Shown piece by piece: positions 49,063 to 57,325 of a stretch of 57,519 bases of DNA (position 1 is the first letter of the stretch; each line of letters starts with the position of its first letter). The position numbers and the translations under genes were made by a program. The stretch is from the NCBI GenBank assembly GCA_007280285.1, contig QYQA01000025.1, positions 1-57,519 of the forward strand, written 5' to 3'. This stretch comes from Methylococcus sp. Its GTDB lineage: Bacteria; Pseudomonadota; Gammaproteobacteria; Methylococcales; Methylococcaceae. The notes under the pieces were generated by a model. It did no database searches. It saw only the letters and a list, made by a program, of their open reading frames with translations, and was not told the DNA's origin.

Positions 49063-49615
49063 GGGTGGTCCACGCGATCGTTAAGTAAACAGTGACTCGG
49101 GCCAAACAAGGCTTCACAAGCCTGATTCTATTCCGATACCACGGTTTCATTCCATCAAAATTTGGCTTCACGCCTCATGATTCCATCGTTATCTTGGGGC
49201 GCCAGGGCGCTCAAGATCATCTATGTGGCAGCCACCCCATCCAGCAGCCGTAGGAAACACCTCCATTTTTCTTGGCTGATCCAATATTTTTGTAGCGTTC
49301 TGCCGCTTCAACGAGGTCGACCGGTGGGCTGCATTCCACCCGTTCGACGGAATCAAGGCCTTTCTAGCTTTGAGACAGTCCCCTCTCCACCTGTTCCAGC
49401 AAGATCCATGGCTCATAACGAGGCATATTCAACGCCTAAGGAGTTCTTTAACACAAACTGATGTGGATAGAAGCGTCGTCATTCAAGGTCAGGTGACGCT
49501 ATAAGGTCATAGCGAAATTAATATCGTTGCGATACCTATTTTAATGTAAGATCCATATTGGTGCGTTTTTGCACCGTTATGATGCTTTTTTCTGGCATCC
49601 CTGGAGGATCGCAAG
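49063..49615. other. Intergenic region with no recognised gene
   Basis: 553 bp. It must carry the promoter of the opgG-like gene (leftward) and of the small exported protein (rightward). A hairpin AGGCTT/AAGCCT lies near 49110. The minus strand has a short protein-like frame (about 46 codons, 49220-49365, including DLVEAAERYKNIGSAKK) that begins after a stop and has no start or ribosome site; it may be a gene remnant I cannot identify. GGTGC/GCACC around T5 at 49560-49575 forms a small hairpin upstream of the next gene. Confidence 0.4.
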
Positions 49616-49915
49616 ATGAAATCAAAAGATACCGGGCACCCCAACCTCTTCTTGCTCGCCCTCTTTCTATCGGCAAACGTCCCCGCGAAGCTCAACCAGA
49701 TCAAGCCTCAAGATAAGGCCACCTGCCAACTTCTAGGAGAAGTCACCGGCGATTCCGGCTATGGAAAAAATATGAGTTGGCAACCCATCGCCAAAACTGA
49801 CGCAGAAAAAAAAGCAACCAACCTCGGGGCCACGCACGTGGAATGGGTCAGCTCCCAGTCGATTGGCTCATTCAACGGAAAGTCCACTTTGAAAGCCTAC
49901 ACGTGCCCGCCCTGA
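49616..49915 (+). CDS. Small exported protein, DUF4156/RcsF-like
   Basis: 99 aa. N-terminal signal (hydrophobic ~11-22, ANVPA), then a small domain with two cysteines (C37 and C97) and the pattern CQLLGEVTGDSG, AEKKATNLGATHVEW and KAYTCPP. This matches the general layout of DUF4156-type periplasmic proteins, in which the two Cys probably form a disulphide. No lipobox is evident. A GGAGG ribosome site lies upstream of the ATG. Function unknown. Confidence 0.65.
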   Translation: MKSKDTGHPNLFLLALFLSANVPAKLNQIKPQDKATCQLLGEVTGDSGYGKNMSWQPIAKTDAEKKATNLGATHVEWVSSQSIGSFNGKSTLKAYTCPP

Positions 49916-49994
49916 GACACTTTGACCCGTGGACGAATGACCAGACCATTCAAAACACCATCAGGGAGAAGACTGGGGGTTTTACCTGAAAAAG

Positions 49995-50798
49995 TTAATC
50001 GTTGGTGCCCGGGGTCGATGACCCAGAACTCTCGTTACGGGCCATCGTCTTGTGCCACATCACGATGGATTTTTTTGGCGCCTGAGTTTCCTGCTCGATC
50101 ACCAGGCTGTAGGTCACCAAAATCTGATCCCCCTTGACCGCATAAGACTTAATAGACGCCCCCATTGGCCCCTGAAAAGGCTGGAAACCCTCCAAGGGAG
50201 AGGTCAGCGTCTCGACCTGGAACAATCCCCTTGCCGCCCCCGAATGAACAATCTTTGCGGTAATCAGTGGCTCGTATCGGTACTCCATGGTTTTTCCATC
50301 ATCCACAATCTCAACCGGGGATGAGAAGGGGTAACCTATGATCAGTCGTCCTTGCCCGACCAGCATGTACTGCATACTCATCAACGGCCGATGAGGCAAC
50401 GCCGATTTTGGGGTAATCATAAAAATACTATTGAGGTTGTATTTTCTCTCAATGCTTTTGAGGGTCTCCGCGTCCAGCAGAAGAGCATGGCCGCTTGGAT
50501 CTGCGAGGTCCTTAAGACTAAAGAGATCAAGGACCCCCATTTTGCCTTCAACCGCACGATGGAGAACAGGATCAATGTCTTTGAATGAGGCGAGACGAAC
50601 CTTGTCTTCCTGAATCTTCAGGCGCTCGATGAGAACCGAGTCGTAATTCATGGTGATCTGATCCAAGGCCTCTGGAGAGGCCTTCGGAAGACCTTCGACA
50701 AAATGATGGTAACCCTTCTCGCCCCAGACCTCTGCGGCGTGGCTTAAAAAACCAGCCAAAAGAAAGCACAAACCCACCAACATCTTCAACAGAAACAT
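49995..50798 (-). CDS. Exported protein of unknown function
   Basis: About 267 aa with a clear signal peptide (LVGLCFLLAGFLSHAAEVW). I do not recognise the family. The mature part is a mix of charged helices and beta-rich segments, with no cysteine pairs, repeats or further membrane helices. The segment YMLVGQGRLIIGYPFSSPVEIVDD looks like a beta-structure core and the C-terminus is Ser/Thr-rich. It is the first gene to the left of the apparent acquired block, with a copy of the glnA terminator 90 bp upstream of its start. A start at the ATG for M6 (50783) is also possible. Confidence 0.6.
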   Translation of the reverse strand: MFLLKMLVGLCFLLAGFLSHAAEVWGEKGYHHFVEGLPKASPEALDQITMNYDSVLIERLKIQEDKVRLASFKDIDPVLHRAVEGKMGVLDLFSLKDLADPSGHALLLDAETLKSIERKYNLNSIFMITPKSALPHRPLMSMQYMLVGQGRLIIGYPFSSPVEIVDDGKTMEYRYEPLITAKIVHSGAARGLFQVETLTSPLEGFQPFQGPMGASIKSYAVKGDQILVTYSLVIEQETQAPKKSIVMWHKTMARNESSGSSTPGTND

Positions 50799-50877
50799 AA
50801 GAAACCACTCATCAAGAATTTATGAACAAGATAATACATGTTCGTTACGAACCGGTGACGAGCATGAGGGCCGCCAT

Positions 50878-50971
50878 GACACAAGAAAGCCCCGAATGGC
50901 GGGGCTTTCAGGGGTGTGATGCAGCTTACTGCATCACTCTGACAGGCAATCAGCGAGGCTATAGTACATAT
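50878..50971. repeat. Direct repeat copy A: duplicated glnA 3' end plus terminator
   Basis: About 94 bp, roughly 90% identical to 54676-54774 in the same orientation. On the minus strand it begins with the last glnA codons (TAC TAT AGC CTC, Tyr-Tyr-Ser-Leu), lacks the glnA stop by a small deletion, and then carries two hairpins: GTGATGCAG/CTGCATCAC and GAAAGCCCCG/CGGGGCTTTC (50885-50909). Downstream of davA it can act as the davBA terminator. Here the hairpins are perfect, while copy B has mismatches. The gap 50972-51295 otherwise holds only a possible gene remnant. Confidence 0.8.
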
Positions 50972-51041
50972 TACAGCGCATACACCAAGATTCAAGGGCA
51001 TCAACCCCGAAGACAGCATAAAAACGGACGCCTATGGGTAG

Positions 51042-51182
51042 GCTAGAGCTTCAATTAAGCACGATGATCCAACGGCAGCATCAAATTGGCTGAGGGATGA
51101 CTTCATACCAAGTGGAGAACAAAAAACGAAGGAACTTGAAATTCTTCGCCATTTCGAGCACTGGGAACTGAAAAGGCTATAA
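51042..51182 (+). pseudogene. Possible 3' remnant of an unidentified gene
   Basis: An open frame without a start ends at TAA 51180-51182. It reads as normal-looking protein (HDDPTAASNWLRDDF, then EQKTKELEILRHFEHWELK) for about 45 codons after an in-frame TAG at 51039. There is no ribosome site and I recognise no family. It lies just inside the acquired block, next to repeat copy A, and may be debris from the insertion. Confidence 0.25.
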
Positions 51183-51295
51183 ACATTCCCGATCCCTTGA
51201 ATTCAGCATACGCTCACCACGAGTCGGTTTAACGCAGAAATAAATTCGAAGAAAGACTCCAATTTCGGGTGAGAGCCCCCTGGAATCCGGTCCAG

Positions 51296-52111
51296 TTATG
51301 GCTCACCCAACCGCTCCGCATATTCCCGCAAATGAGTCTGCTGAATGCGGGCGTCGTCCAGCGCCTCCGGCTTGAGTGTGGCCATCAATAATGCGTCGTC
51401 TCTTGCGGCAGCGGCTAGCGGCTGACCTAGCGCATCCACCACGGAGCTTAGCCCCCCGTAGTGCAATTCGCCCTCGGCGCCACAGTAGTTGGCGTAGGCC
51501 AGCACCATCTGATTTTCAAAAGCGCGCGCGCTCACCAGAGTGGTGGGAACTATATCGTAGCAGTCCATATTGGCGGCGGGCACCAGCACGCAATCGGCCC
51601 CGGCCAATGCCAAACTCCGGGTGGTTTCGGGGAACTCCACGTCGTAGCAAATTAGCAGCCCGATACTCCAGCCATGGATTTGTGCCAACGCGCTGTTGTC
51701 TCCGCCCAGGGTGCCCGCACTGAACTGGCTGTGGTCCAGCGTGCCGTAAAGGTGCGACTTGCGGTAGTGCAGCATTGGCCTGCCGTTGCTTGAAGTCCAC
51801 TGTGCGGCGTTGTAGATGGCACCTTGTGCGCCGCGCTCCGGGTAGGACCAAACGATGGCAATGGAATGGTTCCGAGCGATGTCTGACACCGCCTTGGCGT
51901 ATACGCCGTCGCGCGGCTGCGCCAGGGCGTATACGGCGCCAGCACCTATGTTGTAGCCGGTAATAAACATTTCTGGTGTGAGCAGAAGGTGCGCACCTGC
52001 CGCATGGGCGCGTGCAGCAGCCGCATCGAGCCGCTGCAGATTAGCCTGCCATTGCTCCGACAGGGGCGCGCATTGCAGCACGGCAAGTGTCAATGGGGTT
52101 CGCCCCGCCAT
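51296..52111 (-). CDS. davA: 5-aminovaleramide amidohydrolase, nitrilase superfamily (DavA-like)
   Basis: 271-aa carbon-nitrogen hydrolase. The catalytic triad is visible: E47 (TPEMFITGYNIG), K118 (YRKSHLYG) and C155 (LLICYDVEFPE). ANYCGAEGE is also shared with the Pseudomonas DavA as I remember it. DavA hydrolyses 5-aminovaleramide, the DavB product, to 5-aminovalerate and ammonia. It begins 3 nt after the davB stop, which supports the pairing. Codon and base usage look richer in GCG/CGC than neighbouring genes, suggesting transfer. Other nitrilase-family amidases are possible if judged alone. Confidence 0.82.
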   Translation of the reverse strand: MAGRTPLTLAVLQCAPLSEQWQANLQRLDAAAARAHAAGAHLLLTPEMFITGYNIGAGAVYALAQPRDGVYAKAVSDIARNHSIAIVWSYPERGAQGAIYNAAQWTSSNGRPMLHYRKSHLYGTLDHSQFSAGTLGGDNSALAQIHGWSIGLLICYDVEFPETTRSLALAGADCVLVPAANMDCYDIVPTTLVSARAFENQMVLAYANYCGAEGELHYGGLSSVVDALGQPLAAAARDDALLMATLKPEALDDARIQQTHLREYAERLGEP

Positions 52112-52114
52112 GCC

Positions 52115-53818
52115 TTAGTCGACCAACGCCAACGGGGCGATGCCGGCATACACGTCGCCAGGGCCTGGATTGGTAGCTGGCGTGCTGCCGCCGAGGTGAT
52201 GCAGGATGCCCCACACGGCATTGAGTGAGGTTTGCACTGCGCCCTCAACCCAGGCCGGCGTCCAAGACACGTCGTCCCCGGCAATAAAGATGCCTTGTTG
52301 CTGTGGCAGATGCTGCGCTTGCATGAAGTGCCCGAACATGCGGTAGTTGTAGCGGTAATGGCCGGGCAAGGCGCCCTTGAAGGCTCCCAAAAAATGCGGG
52401 TCAGCCTCCCAGGACACGCACACCGGGTCACCCACGATGTGGCTGGCAATGTCCACATCGGGATAAATTTTCTGCAGCGCATCAAGCGCGAGCTTGACTC
52501 GCTTTTCAACCGGTTGCGGCAGCATCTTGAGGGCGTCGCCCATCCACGCGTAGGACAAGCAGATCACACCGGGTTGGTCCGGGCCGTTATCAAACAGATA
52601 AGTGCCACGGGTGAGCCGGTCAGTCAGGGTCATGCTCATGACTTCGCGGCCAGTTTTGGGGTCGATGTCCTTCCAGAACGGGCGGTCCACCATCACAAAG
52701 GTTTTGCTCGCTTGCATGTAGCTTGTGCGGTTCAGCGCCATCCACATCTTTTGGGAAAACAGCGACTCTTCGCAATGTATCTGGGTGGTCAGCAGCCAAC
52801 TCTGGCATGTTGTTAGAACAGCGCTGTAACGGCACTGGTTACCCCCGGTGTCGGTCACTTCCAGCTGGCCATCCGGCGCGCGGGTGATGGCCGTCACTCC
52901 GGCCCGGGTGGACCCGTTATGCAGACTAGCTAGCGTGGTGCCTTTGCGCCAATGTGCGCACTCGGCCGGAGCATGGCGCCACAACCCGCAGGGAACCTGG
53001 TCGGCGCCGCCAACGATCAGGCGCTGCTCTTCGTTGCAGTTGGTCATCACCACGCGAAAGATTTCGAGCATGGAGTTGGGAAAGTCCGAGTCCCAGCCGC
53101 CCGTGCCAAAACCCACCTGGCCAAAGACCTCGCGGTGACGAAAAGAGAGCTTGGAAAACGCGCTGGACTGCACAATGAATTCATAAAAGGTACGGTCGTC
53201 CCACAGGGGTATCAGCGCGTTCCACAACCGCTTGAGCTTGGGCACGTCGCGCGTGCGGATGGCGTTTTGTATCTCGCTAAAGCGCGCGTCCTGCTCCAGC
53301 GCTTGCGCCCAGGCCTGCGCAACTTCGGCAAACAGCGGCGGTAAATCGGCCAGGCTGCGGGCGAAGTGGCTTACGCCTTCGAGATCCACCACGGTGCTGC
53401 CGGCGGCCTGTGTGAGTGGGTTAGGAAATGGGCGGGTCTGCAGCCCCAGCAAATCAACATAATGAAAAAAGGCGGTGCCTGCGATCGGAAAGCGCATCCC
53501 GCCAAGCTCTGCCACCACATGGCGGGTGCCTTCAAAACGCTGCGAACGCAGCCGCCCTCCCATGCGCGCGGCCTCATAAATCACCGGCTTTAGGCCCAGC
53601 TTCATCAACTCGTAGGCGGCAACCATCCCGGCCATGCCAGCGCCAACGATTGCCACCTCGGCACCGTGCTGCGCTGAAGGCAACTGCCCCAGACCCTGCG
53701 CGTGCGCAATCCAGTCATCATATGCAAATGGAAAGTCCGGGCCGAATTGGGTGACTGGTCTGGTCATGGGATGGGTCGGGGTTTCTGTGACTGGGAAGCT
53801 ATTGGCAGGCTGCGTCAT
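52115..53818 (-). CDS. davB: L-lysine 2-monooxygenase (DavB-like flavin monoamine oxidase)
   Basis: About 567 aa. FAD-binding VGAGMAGM (G59, G61, G64) followed by IYEAARMGGRLRSQ, the family blocks FGPDFPFAYDDW, AELGGMRFP, FGTGGWDSDFPNSMLEIF, and C-terminal IFIAGDDVSWTPAWVEGA. This pattern and length match lysine 2-monooxygenase, which oxidatively decarboxylates lysine to 5-aminovaleramide; tryptophan 2-monooxygenase is the nearest alternative. The ATG at 53818 is preferred; the frame runs open to 53986 without family residues. Ribosome site weak. Paired with davA and flanked by an IS21 remnant and repeated glnA ends, it is probably acquired. Confidence 0.85.
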   Translation of the reverse strand: MTQPANSFPVTETPTHPMTRPVTQFGPDFPFAYDDWIAHAQGLGQLPSAQHGAEVAIVGAGMAGMVAAYELMKLGLKPVIYEAARMGGRLRSQRFEGTRHVVAELGGMRFPIAGTAFFHYVDLLGLQTRPFPNPLTQAAGSTVVDLEGVSHFARSLADLPPLFAEVAQAWAQALEQDARFSEIQNAIRTRDVPKLKRLWNALIPLWDDRTFYEFIVQSSAFSKLSFRHREVFGQVGFGTGGWDSDFPNSMLEIFRVVMTNCNEEQRLIVGGADQVPCGLWRHAPAECAHWRKGTTLASLHNGSTRAGVTAITRAPDGQLEVTDTGGNQCRYSAVLTTCQSWLLTTQIHCEESLFSQKMWMALNRTSYMQASKTFVMVDRPFWKDIDPKTGREVMSMTLTDRLTRGTYLFDNGPDQPGVICLSYAWMGDALKMLPQPVEKRVKLALDALQKIYPDVDIASHIVGDPVCVSWEADPHFLGAFKGALPGHYRYNYRMFGHFMQAQHLPQQQGIFIAGDDVSWTPAWVEGAVQTSLNAVWGILHHLGGSTPATNPGPGDVYAGIAPLALVD

Positions 53819-54001
53819 AAACGATACCAAGTAATTCAGCACAAAAGTTCTGCGACATAGCCAGCGACCACTCGGGATCGGCGCTGAATTTGGGATATTA
53901 ATTCCAGGATATAAGCGGCTGGGCCTCGACAAATAGAATGCAATTGCAAAGTTCCTTTTAGCCTCGCGGCACTGTTTGGTTTTCATATTGGCTAGTATTT
54001 C

Positions 54002-54330
54002 GACTTGCTCTCGAAATACATCCCTGCAGTCAAAGTCATGGCGAACCTGGCTAAAGTCGCTGTATTGATTCTGGATGACTGGGGGCTAGCCCTTATTGAT
54101 GATGCGCGAAGAAGAGATCTTCTGGAGATATTGGATGAACGCTATCAAGTTCGCTCCTCGATCATTACGAGCCAATGACCGGGCAGTCATTGGCATGACT
54201 CCTTGGGGGATTCAACGATTGCTGATGCGATCTTGGATCGATTGTACACCATGCGCAGCATCTCAATGTGGCCGGCGAATCACTGAGGAAATTAAAGCCA
54301 AAATTGACGGCAGAACTTGATCCCGAGTAA
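54002..54330 (+). pseudogene. IS21-family IstB ATPase remnant (stop codon and frameshift)
   Basis: The plus strand reads [19 protein letters not shown] then [18 protein letters not shown] and IITSQ, an IstB Walker B/C-terminal core, then an in-frame TGA at 54176-54178, then SHWHDSLGDSTIADAILDRL, and after a one-base deletion near 54243 continues in another frame as HHAQHLNVAGESLRKLK to a TAA. The N-terminal half with the P-loop is missing. So this is a dead 3' fragment of an IS21 helper gene. It sits between davB and glnA and indicates past IS activity at this insertion point. No istA or terminal repeats were found. Confidence 0.8.
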
Positions 54331-54342
54331 AAAGAAAACTCC

Positions 54343-54519
54343 CTAGCGTCGCTCCGCTCCGACTGTCCAGTTTGCCGTGGACTGAGTGTTCAGCTTCAGA
54401 TGGAATGACGGTCCAAATTCAGTGGAATACGCAGTCTCATCGGATACCGGCTTTCCATTCTTGGCCGCTGCCTTAGCCTTTCTCAGCAGGCTATTGTTGG
54501 CGGCATTGTTGATTGGCAT
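54343..54519 (-). CDS. Hypothetical small protein, doubtful
   Basis: A 58-codon frame beginning MPINNAANNSLLRKAKAAAK with a GGTGGGAG ribosome-like sequence just upstream, and no recognised domain. The N-terminal part is basic and helical-looking. It lies in the debris zone between the IstB remnant and the glnA terminator, so it may be a broken piece of a mobile-element gene. Confidence 0.3.
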   Translation of the reverse strand: MPINNAANNSLLRKAKAAAKNGKPVSDETAYSTEFGPSFHLKLNTQSTANWTVGAERR

Positions 54520-54675
54520 GGCTCCCACCTGAAAGGGCTAGTGACAAATCGCCACAGACCACATAAACCAAGGCTTAGAGGACTTTAGGTGTATCTTTTT
54601 TATGGATCCTTTCGAAAAGGCACCCCTGCAGATACTCCAGAAACATGATTGACGCCGCATCAAAGGCATCATGCA

Positions 54676-54774
54676 GACACAAGAAAGCCCCGACTGGCGA
54701 GGCTTTCAGGGGTGTGATGCGTCTTACTGCATCACTCTGACAGGCAATCAGCCATCAGAGGCTATAGTACATAT
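54676..54774. repeat. Direct repeat copy B: glnA 3' end plus terminator (native copy)
   Basis: It contains the last codons and TGA of glnA followed on the minus strand by two hairpins: GTGATGC/GCATCAC (7 bp) and GAAAGCCTCG/CGGGGCTTTC (54683-54707, one G-T pair), then a T-rich stretch, i.e. the glnA terminator. Almost the same sequence recurs at 50878-50971, bracketing about 3.7 kb with davBA and the IstB remnant. Confidence 0.8.
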
Positions 54775-56164
54775 CGTACTCAACCGGATGGGTGCTCATC
54801 CGAAGACGCGTCACTTCTTCCATCTTGAGGCTGATGTAGGCATCAATCGTATCGTTGGTGAATACACCACCGCGGGTCAGGAACTCACGATCGGCTTCAA
54901 GGGCTTCCAACGCCATATCGAAGGAATGGCAGACCTGTGGAATGGCCTTTTCTTCTTCTGGTGGGAGATCATAAAGATCCTTGTCCATGGCATCGCCTGG
55001 ATGGATTTTATTCTGGATCCCATCAAGCCCCGCCATCAGCATCGCAGCAAATGCGAGGTAAGGGTTCGCTGTGGAGTCTGGAAAACGGACTTCGATCCGA
55101 CGCGCCTTAGGATTGATGACGTAAGGAACACGAATCGAGGCAGAACGGTTACGTGCAGAGTAGGCCAGCATGACGGGTGCTTCAAAGCCTGGAACCAGCC
55201 GCTTGTAGCTGTTGGTGGATGAATTACAGAAGGCGTTTAGCGCCTTCGCGTGCTTGATGATACCGCCGATGTAGTACAACGCGGTTTCAGAAAGGCCGCC
55301 GTAGAGATCACCCGTGAAGAGATTCTTTCCATCTTTCACCAGCGACTGGTGGACATGCATCCCACTGCCGTTATCGCCAACGAGAGGCTTTGGCATAAAG
55401 GTTGCGGTCTTGCCGAAGGCGTGGGCGACGTTCTGCACGACGTACTTCAAGATCAGTACTTCGTCAGCCTTCTTCACCAGGGTACCGAACTTCACGCCGA
55501 TTTCACACTGACCTGCGGTCGCGACTTCGTGGTGATGGACTTCGACAACCAGACCCATGTCTTCAAGGGTGTTACACATAGCACCACGGAGATCCTGGAG
55601 AGAGTCGACGGGCGGCACTGGGAAATACCCCCCCTTGGTGCCTGGACGATGGCCCACGTTACCGTCTTCATAGACCTTCTCAGAGTTCCAACCGGCCTCT
55701 TCAGAGTCGACCTTGTAGAACGACCCCTGCATGCTGGTGCCCCAGCGGATATCGTCGAAAACAAAGAATTCGTTTTCAGGTCCAAAAAGTGCGCTATCGG
55801 CGATACCCGTTGACTTCATGTAGGCTTCAGCCCGTTTTGCAATAGAGCGTGGATCCCGCTCATACCCTTGCATATCAGCAGGCTCGATGATGTCACAACG
55901 AAGAATCAGGGTGACATCCTCAAAGAATGGATCGAGGACCGCCGTCGAGGCATCCGGCATCAGAATCATGTCGGATTCGTTGATGTGCTTCCAACCCGCA
56001 ATGGATGAGCCATCGAACATCTTGCCTTCTTCAAACATATCCTCATCCACCGTGCTCGCCGGAATCGTGACATGTTGTTCTTTGCCTTTGGTATCGCAAA
56101 AACGAAGATCCACATAACGGACTTCATTTTCCTTGATCATCTTGAGAACGTCTTTTGGACTCAT
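54755..56164 (-). CDS. glnA: Glutamine synthetase type I
   Basis: 469-aa dodecameric GSI-beta enzyme that makes glutamine from glutamate and ammonia. Substrate and metal motifs include [10 protein letters not shown], the [10 protein letters not shown] block, [11 protein letters not shown] and [19 protein letters not shown]. The adenylylation Tyr is in DLYDLPPEE (codon 398, equal to Tyr397 of the mature E. coli numbering), so GlnE control is expected. The ATG at 56164 has GAGGAG upstream. Upstream DNA has a sigma-54 promoter and NtrC-like site; ntrBC lie at 24.5-27 kb. Confidence 0.97.
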   Translation of the reverse strand: MSPKDVLKMIKENEVRYVDLRFCDTKGKEQHVTIPASTVDEDMFEEGKMFDGSSIAGWKHINESDMILMPDASTAVLDPFFEDVTLILRCDIIEPADMQGYERDPRSIAKRAEAYMKSTGIADSALFGPENEFFVFDDIRWGTSMQGSFYKVDSEEAGWNSEKVYEDGNVGHRPGTKGGYFPVPPVDSLQDLRGAMCNTLEDMGLVVEVHHHEVATAGQCEIGVKFGTLVKKADEVLILKYVVQNVAHAFGKTATFMPKPLVGDNGSGMHVHQSLVKDGKNLFTGDLYGGLSETALYYIGGIIKHAKALNAFCNSSTNSYKRLVPGFEAPVMLAYSARNRSASIRVPYVINPKARRIEVRFPDSTANPYLAFAAMLMAGLDGIQNKIHPGDAMDKDLYDLPPEEEKAIPQVCHSFDMALEALEADREFLTRGGVFTNDTIDAYISLKMEEVTRLRMSTHPVEYDMYYSL

Positions 56165-56223
56165 CAGGGGTCTCCTCGCGGTGTTCAAAAATCAGTGGGG
56201 ACGAATGACATTCATTTTTTATT

Positions 56224-56240
56224 TGCAAGATCAGTACCAA
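56224..56240 (-). promoter_or_regulatory. Sigma-54 (RpoN) promoter of glnA
   Basis: The minus strand reads TTGGTACTGATCTTGCA: GG and GC of the -24/-12 elements are exactly 10 nt apart and the flanks fit TTGGCAC-N5-TTGCA with one mismatch (T for C). The expected start is near 56213, giving a ~50-nt leader before glnA. Confidence 0.82.
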
Positions 56241-56311
56241 GACCAACCTTGCCCAGCATCCAAGCTTTGAGCTTAGATCCGCCGGCCAAACTACACCATT
56301 TTAGATAATTT

Positions 56312-56328
56312 CGCACCCTCAAGGTGCG
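56312..56328. promoter_or_regulatory. NtrC-binding-like palindrome upstream of glnA
   Basis: The minus strand reads CGCACCTTGAGGGTGCG, a perfect CGCACC-N5-GGTGCG dyad close to the NtrC consensus TGCACC-N5-GGTGCA. It is about 100 bp upstream of the predicted glnA start, a normal enhancer distance, and sits between the mutT stop and the sigma-54 promoter. Confidence 0.7.
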
Positions 56329-56332
56329 GCGA

Positions 56333-57268
56333 TCACCGAAACCCTCGAATCGCAGCGACGCCATGCGCACCATGACGTCGCGCATAATCAAGATCACCCC
56401 GGTCAAGGCCCCCTAGCGCATACACCGGCAATGCAACCGCTTCGACCAGCGCCTGAAAACGAGGCCACCCCAAGGGAATCGCGCCCGGATGACTGGCGGT
56501 TGGCTCGACGGGTCCAAGGACCACAAAGTCGACACCCAAGCCCGAAGCACGCGCAAGCTCGCCGGCATCATGACAAGATGCCGCCAACCATCGATCGCGA
56601 GGGGTCGGTCTTAAGGAGAAGGATGACAGCTGAGTGGATCGAAGATGAAGTCCAGCAGCCCCCGTCTGATCAAGCAACGTTGGGTCACCGCTCACCAAAA
56701 GCTGAACGTTCAACCGCTCTCCTCGGCGAACCAGTCGAGCCGCATGGCGCTGATAATCCGCTGGCTCACACCCCAAAGGTCTTAGCCTCACGAGTTGAAT
56801 CCCGAGGGCAGCCAGGGCTTCAAGTTTCTCATCAAGATGAAGGCCGCCACCCGCCTCCAGATTCATGATGGCGTAGCAAGAAGGGAGCCTCAGAGCATGA
56901 ATAATCGAAAGATTAGCGGCAGGAAAGGGGTACCGATCCAAGTCCGACAAGGGCACCCAACGAACCGGCTGCCCCTCAAGACCTTGCGCTTCCCCCTTAA
57001 AAGAGTGAACGATTCGCACATGAAGTCTGACCGAGCGCTCAGGATAATCATGACGGAGGCAGATCAGGGGCGTTGATGAGGCCGCATCGACACCGACTTC
57101 CTCTAAAAGCTCTCGCCGGAGCGCCTGATCAACGTCTTCATCAGCCTCCACCTTACCACCCGGAAACTCCCAAAGCCCCCCCAGATGCACATGCTCCGGG
57201 CGTTGGGAAATCAGAACCTCGCCAGCCCTATTGAAGACGACCCCGACCGCCACCTCCAAAACCTTCAC
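56333..57268 (-). CDS. mutT: Bifunctional MutT Nudix hydrolase with thiamine-phosphate-synthase-like C-terminal domain
   Basis: 311 aa. The N-terminal Nudix domain has the full box GGKVEADEDVDQALRRELLEEVGV (GX5EX7REUXEEXGU, positions ~37-59) for 8-oxo-dGTP sanitation. Residues ~130-311 form a ThiE-like barrel (LVRLRPLG, GDPTLLDQTGAAGLHLRS, VLGPVEPTASHPGA, YALGGLD), a fusion known in pseudomonads and relatives. The second domain lacks obvious pyrophosphate-binding motifs, so TMP synthase activity is doubtful. It follows argJ by 57 bp, the usual argJ-mutT order. Confidence 0.91.
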   Translation of the reverse strand: MKVLEVAVGVVFNRAGEVLISQRPEHVHLGGLWEFPGGKVEADEDVDQALRRELLEEVGVDAASSTPLICLRHDYPERSVRLHVRIVHSFKGEAQGLEGQPVRWVPLSDLDRYPFPAANLSIIHALRLPSCYAIMNLEAGGGLHLDEKLEALAALGIQLVRLRPLGCEPADYQRHAARLVRRGERLNVQLLVSGDPTLLDQTGAAGLHLRSTQLSSFSLRPTPRDRWLAASCHDAGELARASGLGVDFVVLGPVEPTASHPGAIPLGWPRFQALVEAVALPVYALGGLDRGDLDYARRHGAHGVAAIRGFR

Positions 57269-57325
57269 ACAATGCCTCGGCGATGGGCCATTCCTAGCCC
57301 CCAGGGCATCAAAAAAAAGCCGCCC

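Noticed and set aside
49560-49575. GGTGC-N6-GCACC as an NtrC site
   Set aside because: The half-sites are in the opposite order to the NtrC consensus (GCACC first, then GGTGC), so it is only a small hairpin.
50822-51046. 74-codon plus-strand frame through repeat copy A
   Set aside because: It is the translation of the duplicated terminator, sharing the same peptide as the copy near glnA; not a gene.
54671-55222. 183-codon plus-strand frame across the glnA end
   Set aside because: Antisense to glnA and through its terminator; no ribosome site. Its start only reflects the repeat sequence.
57311-57318. A8 run (T8 on the minus strand) after argJ as an intrinsic terminator
   Set aside because: No convincing GC stem precedes the T-run, and mutT follows closely in the same direction.
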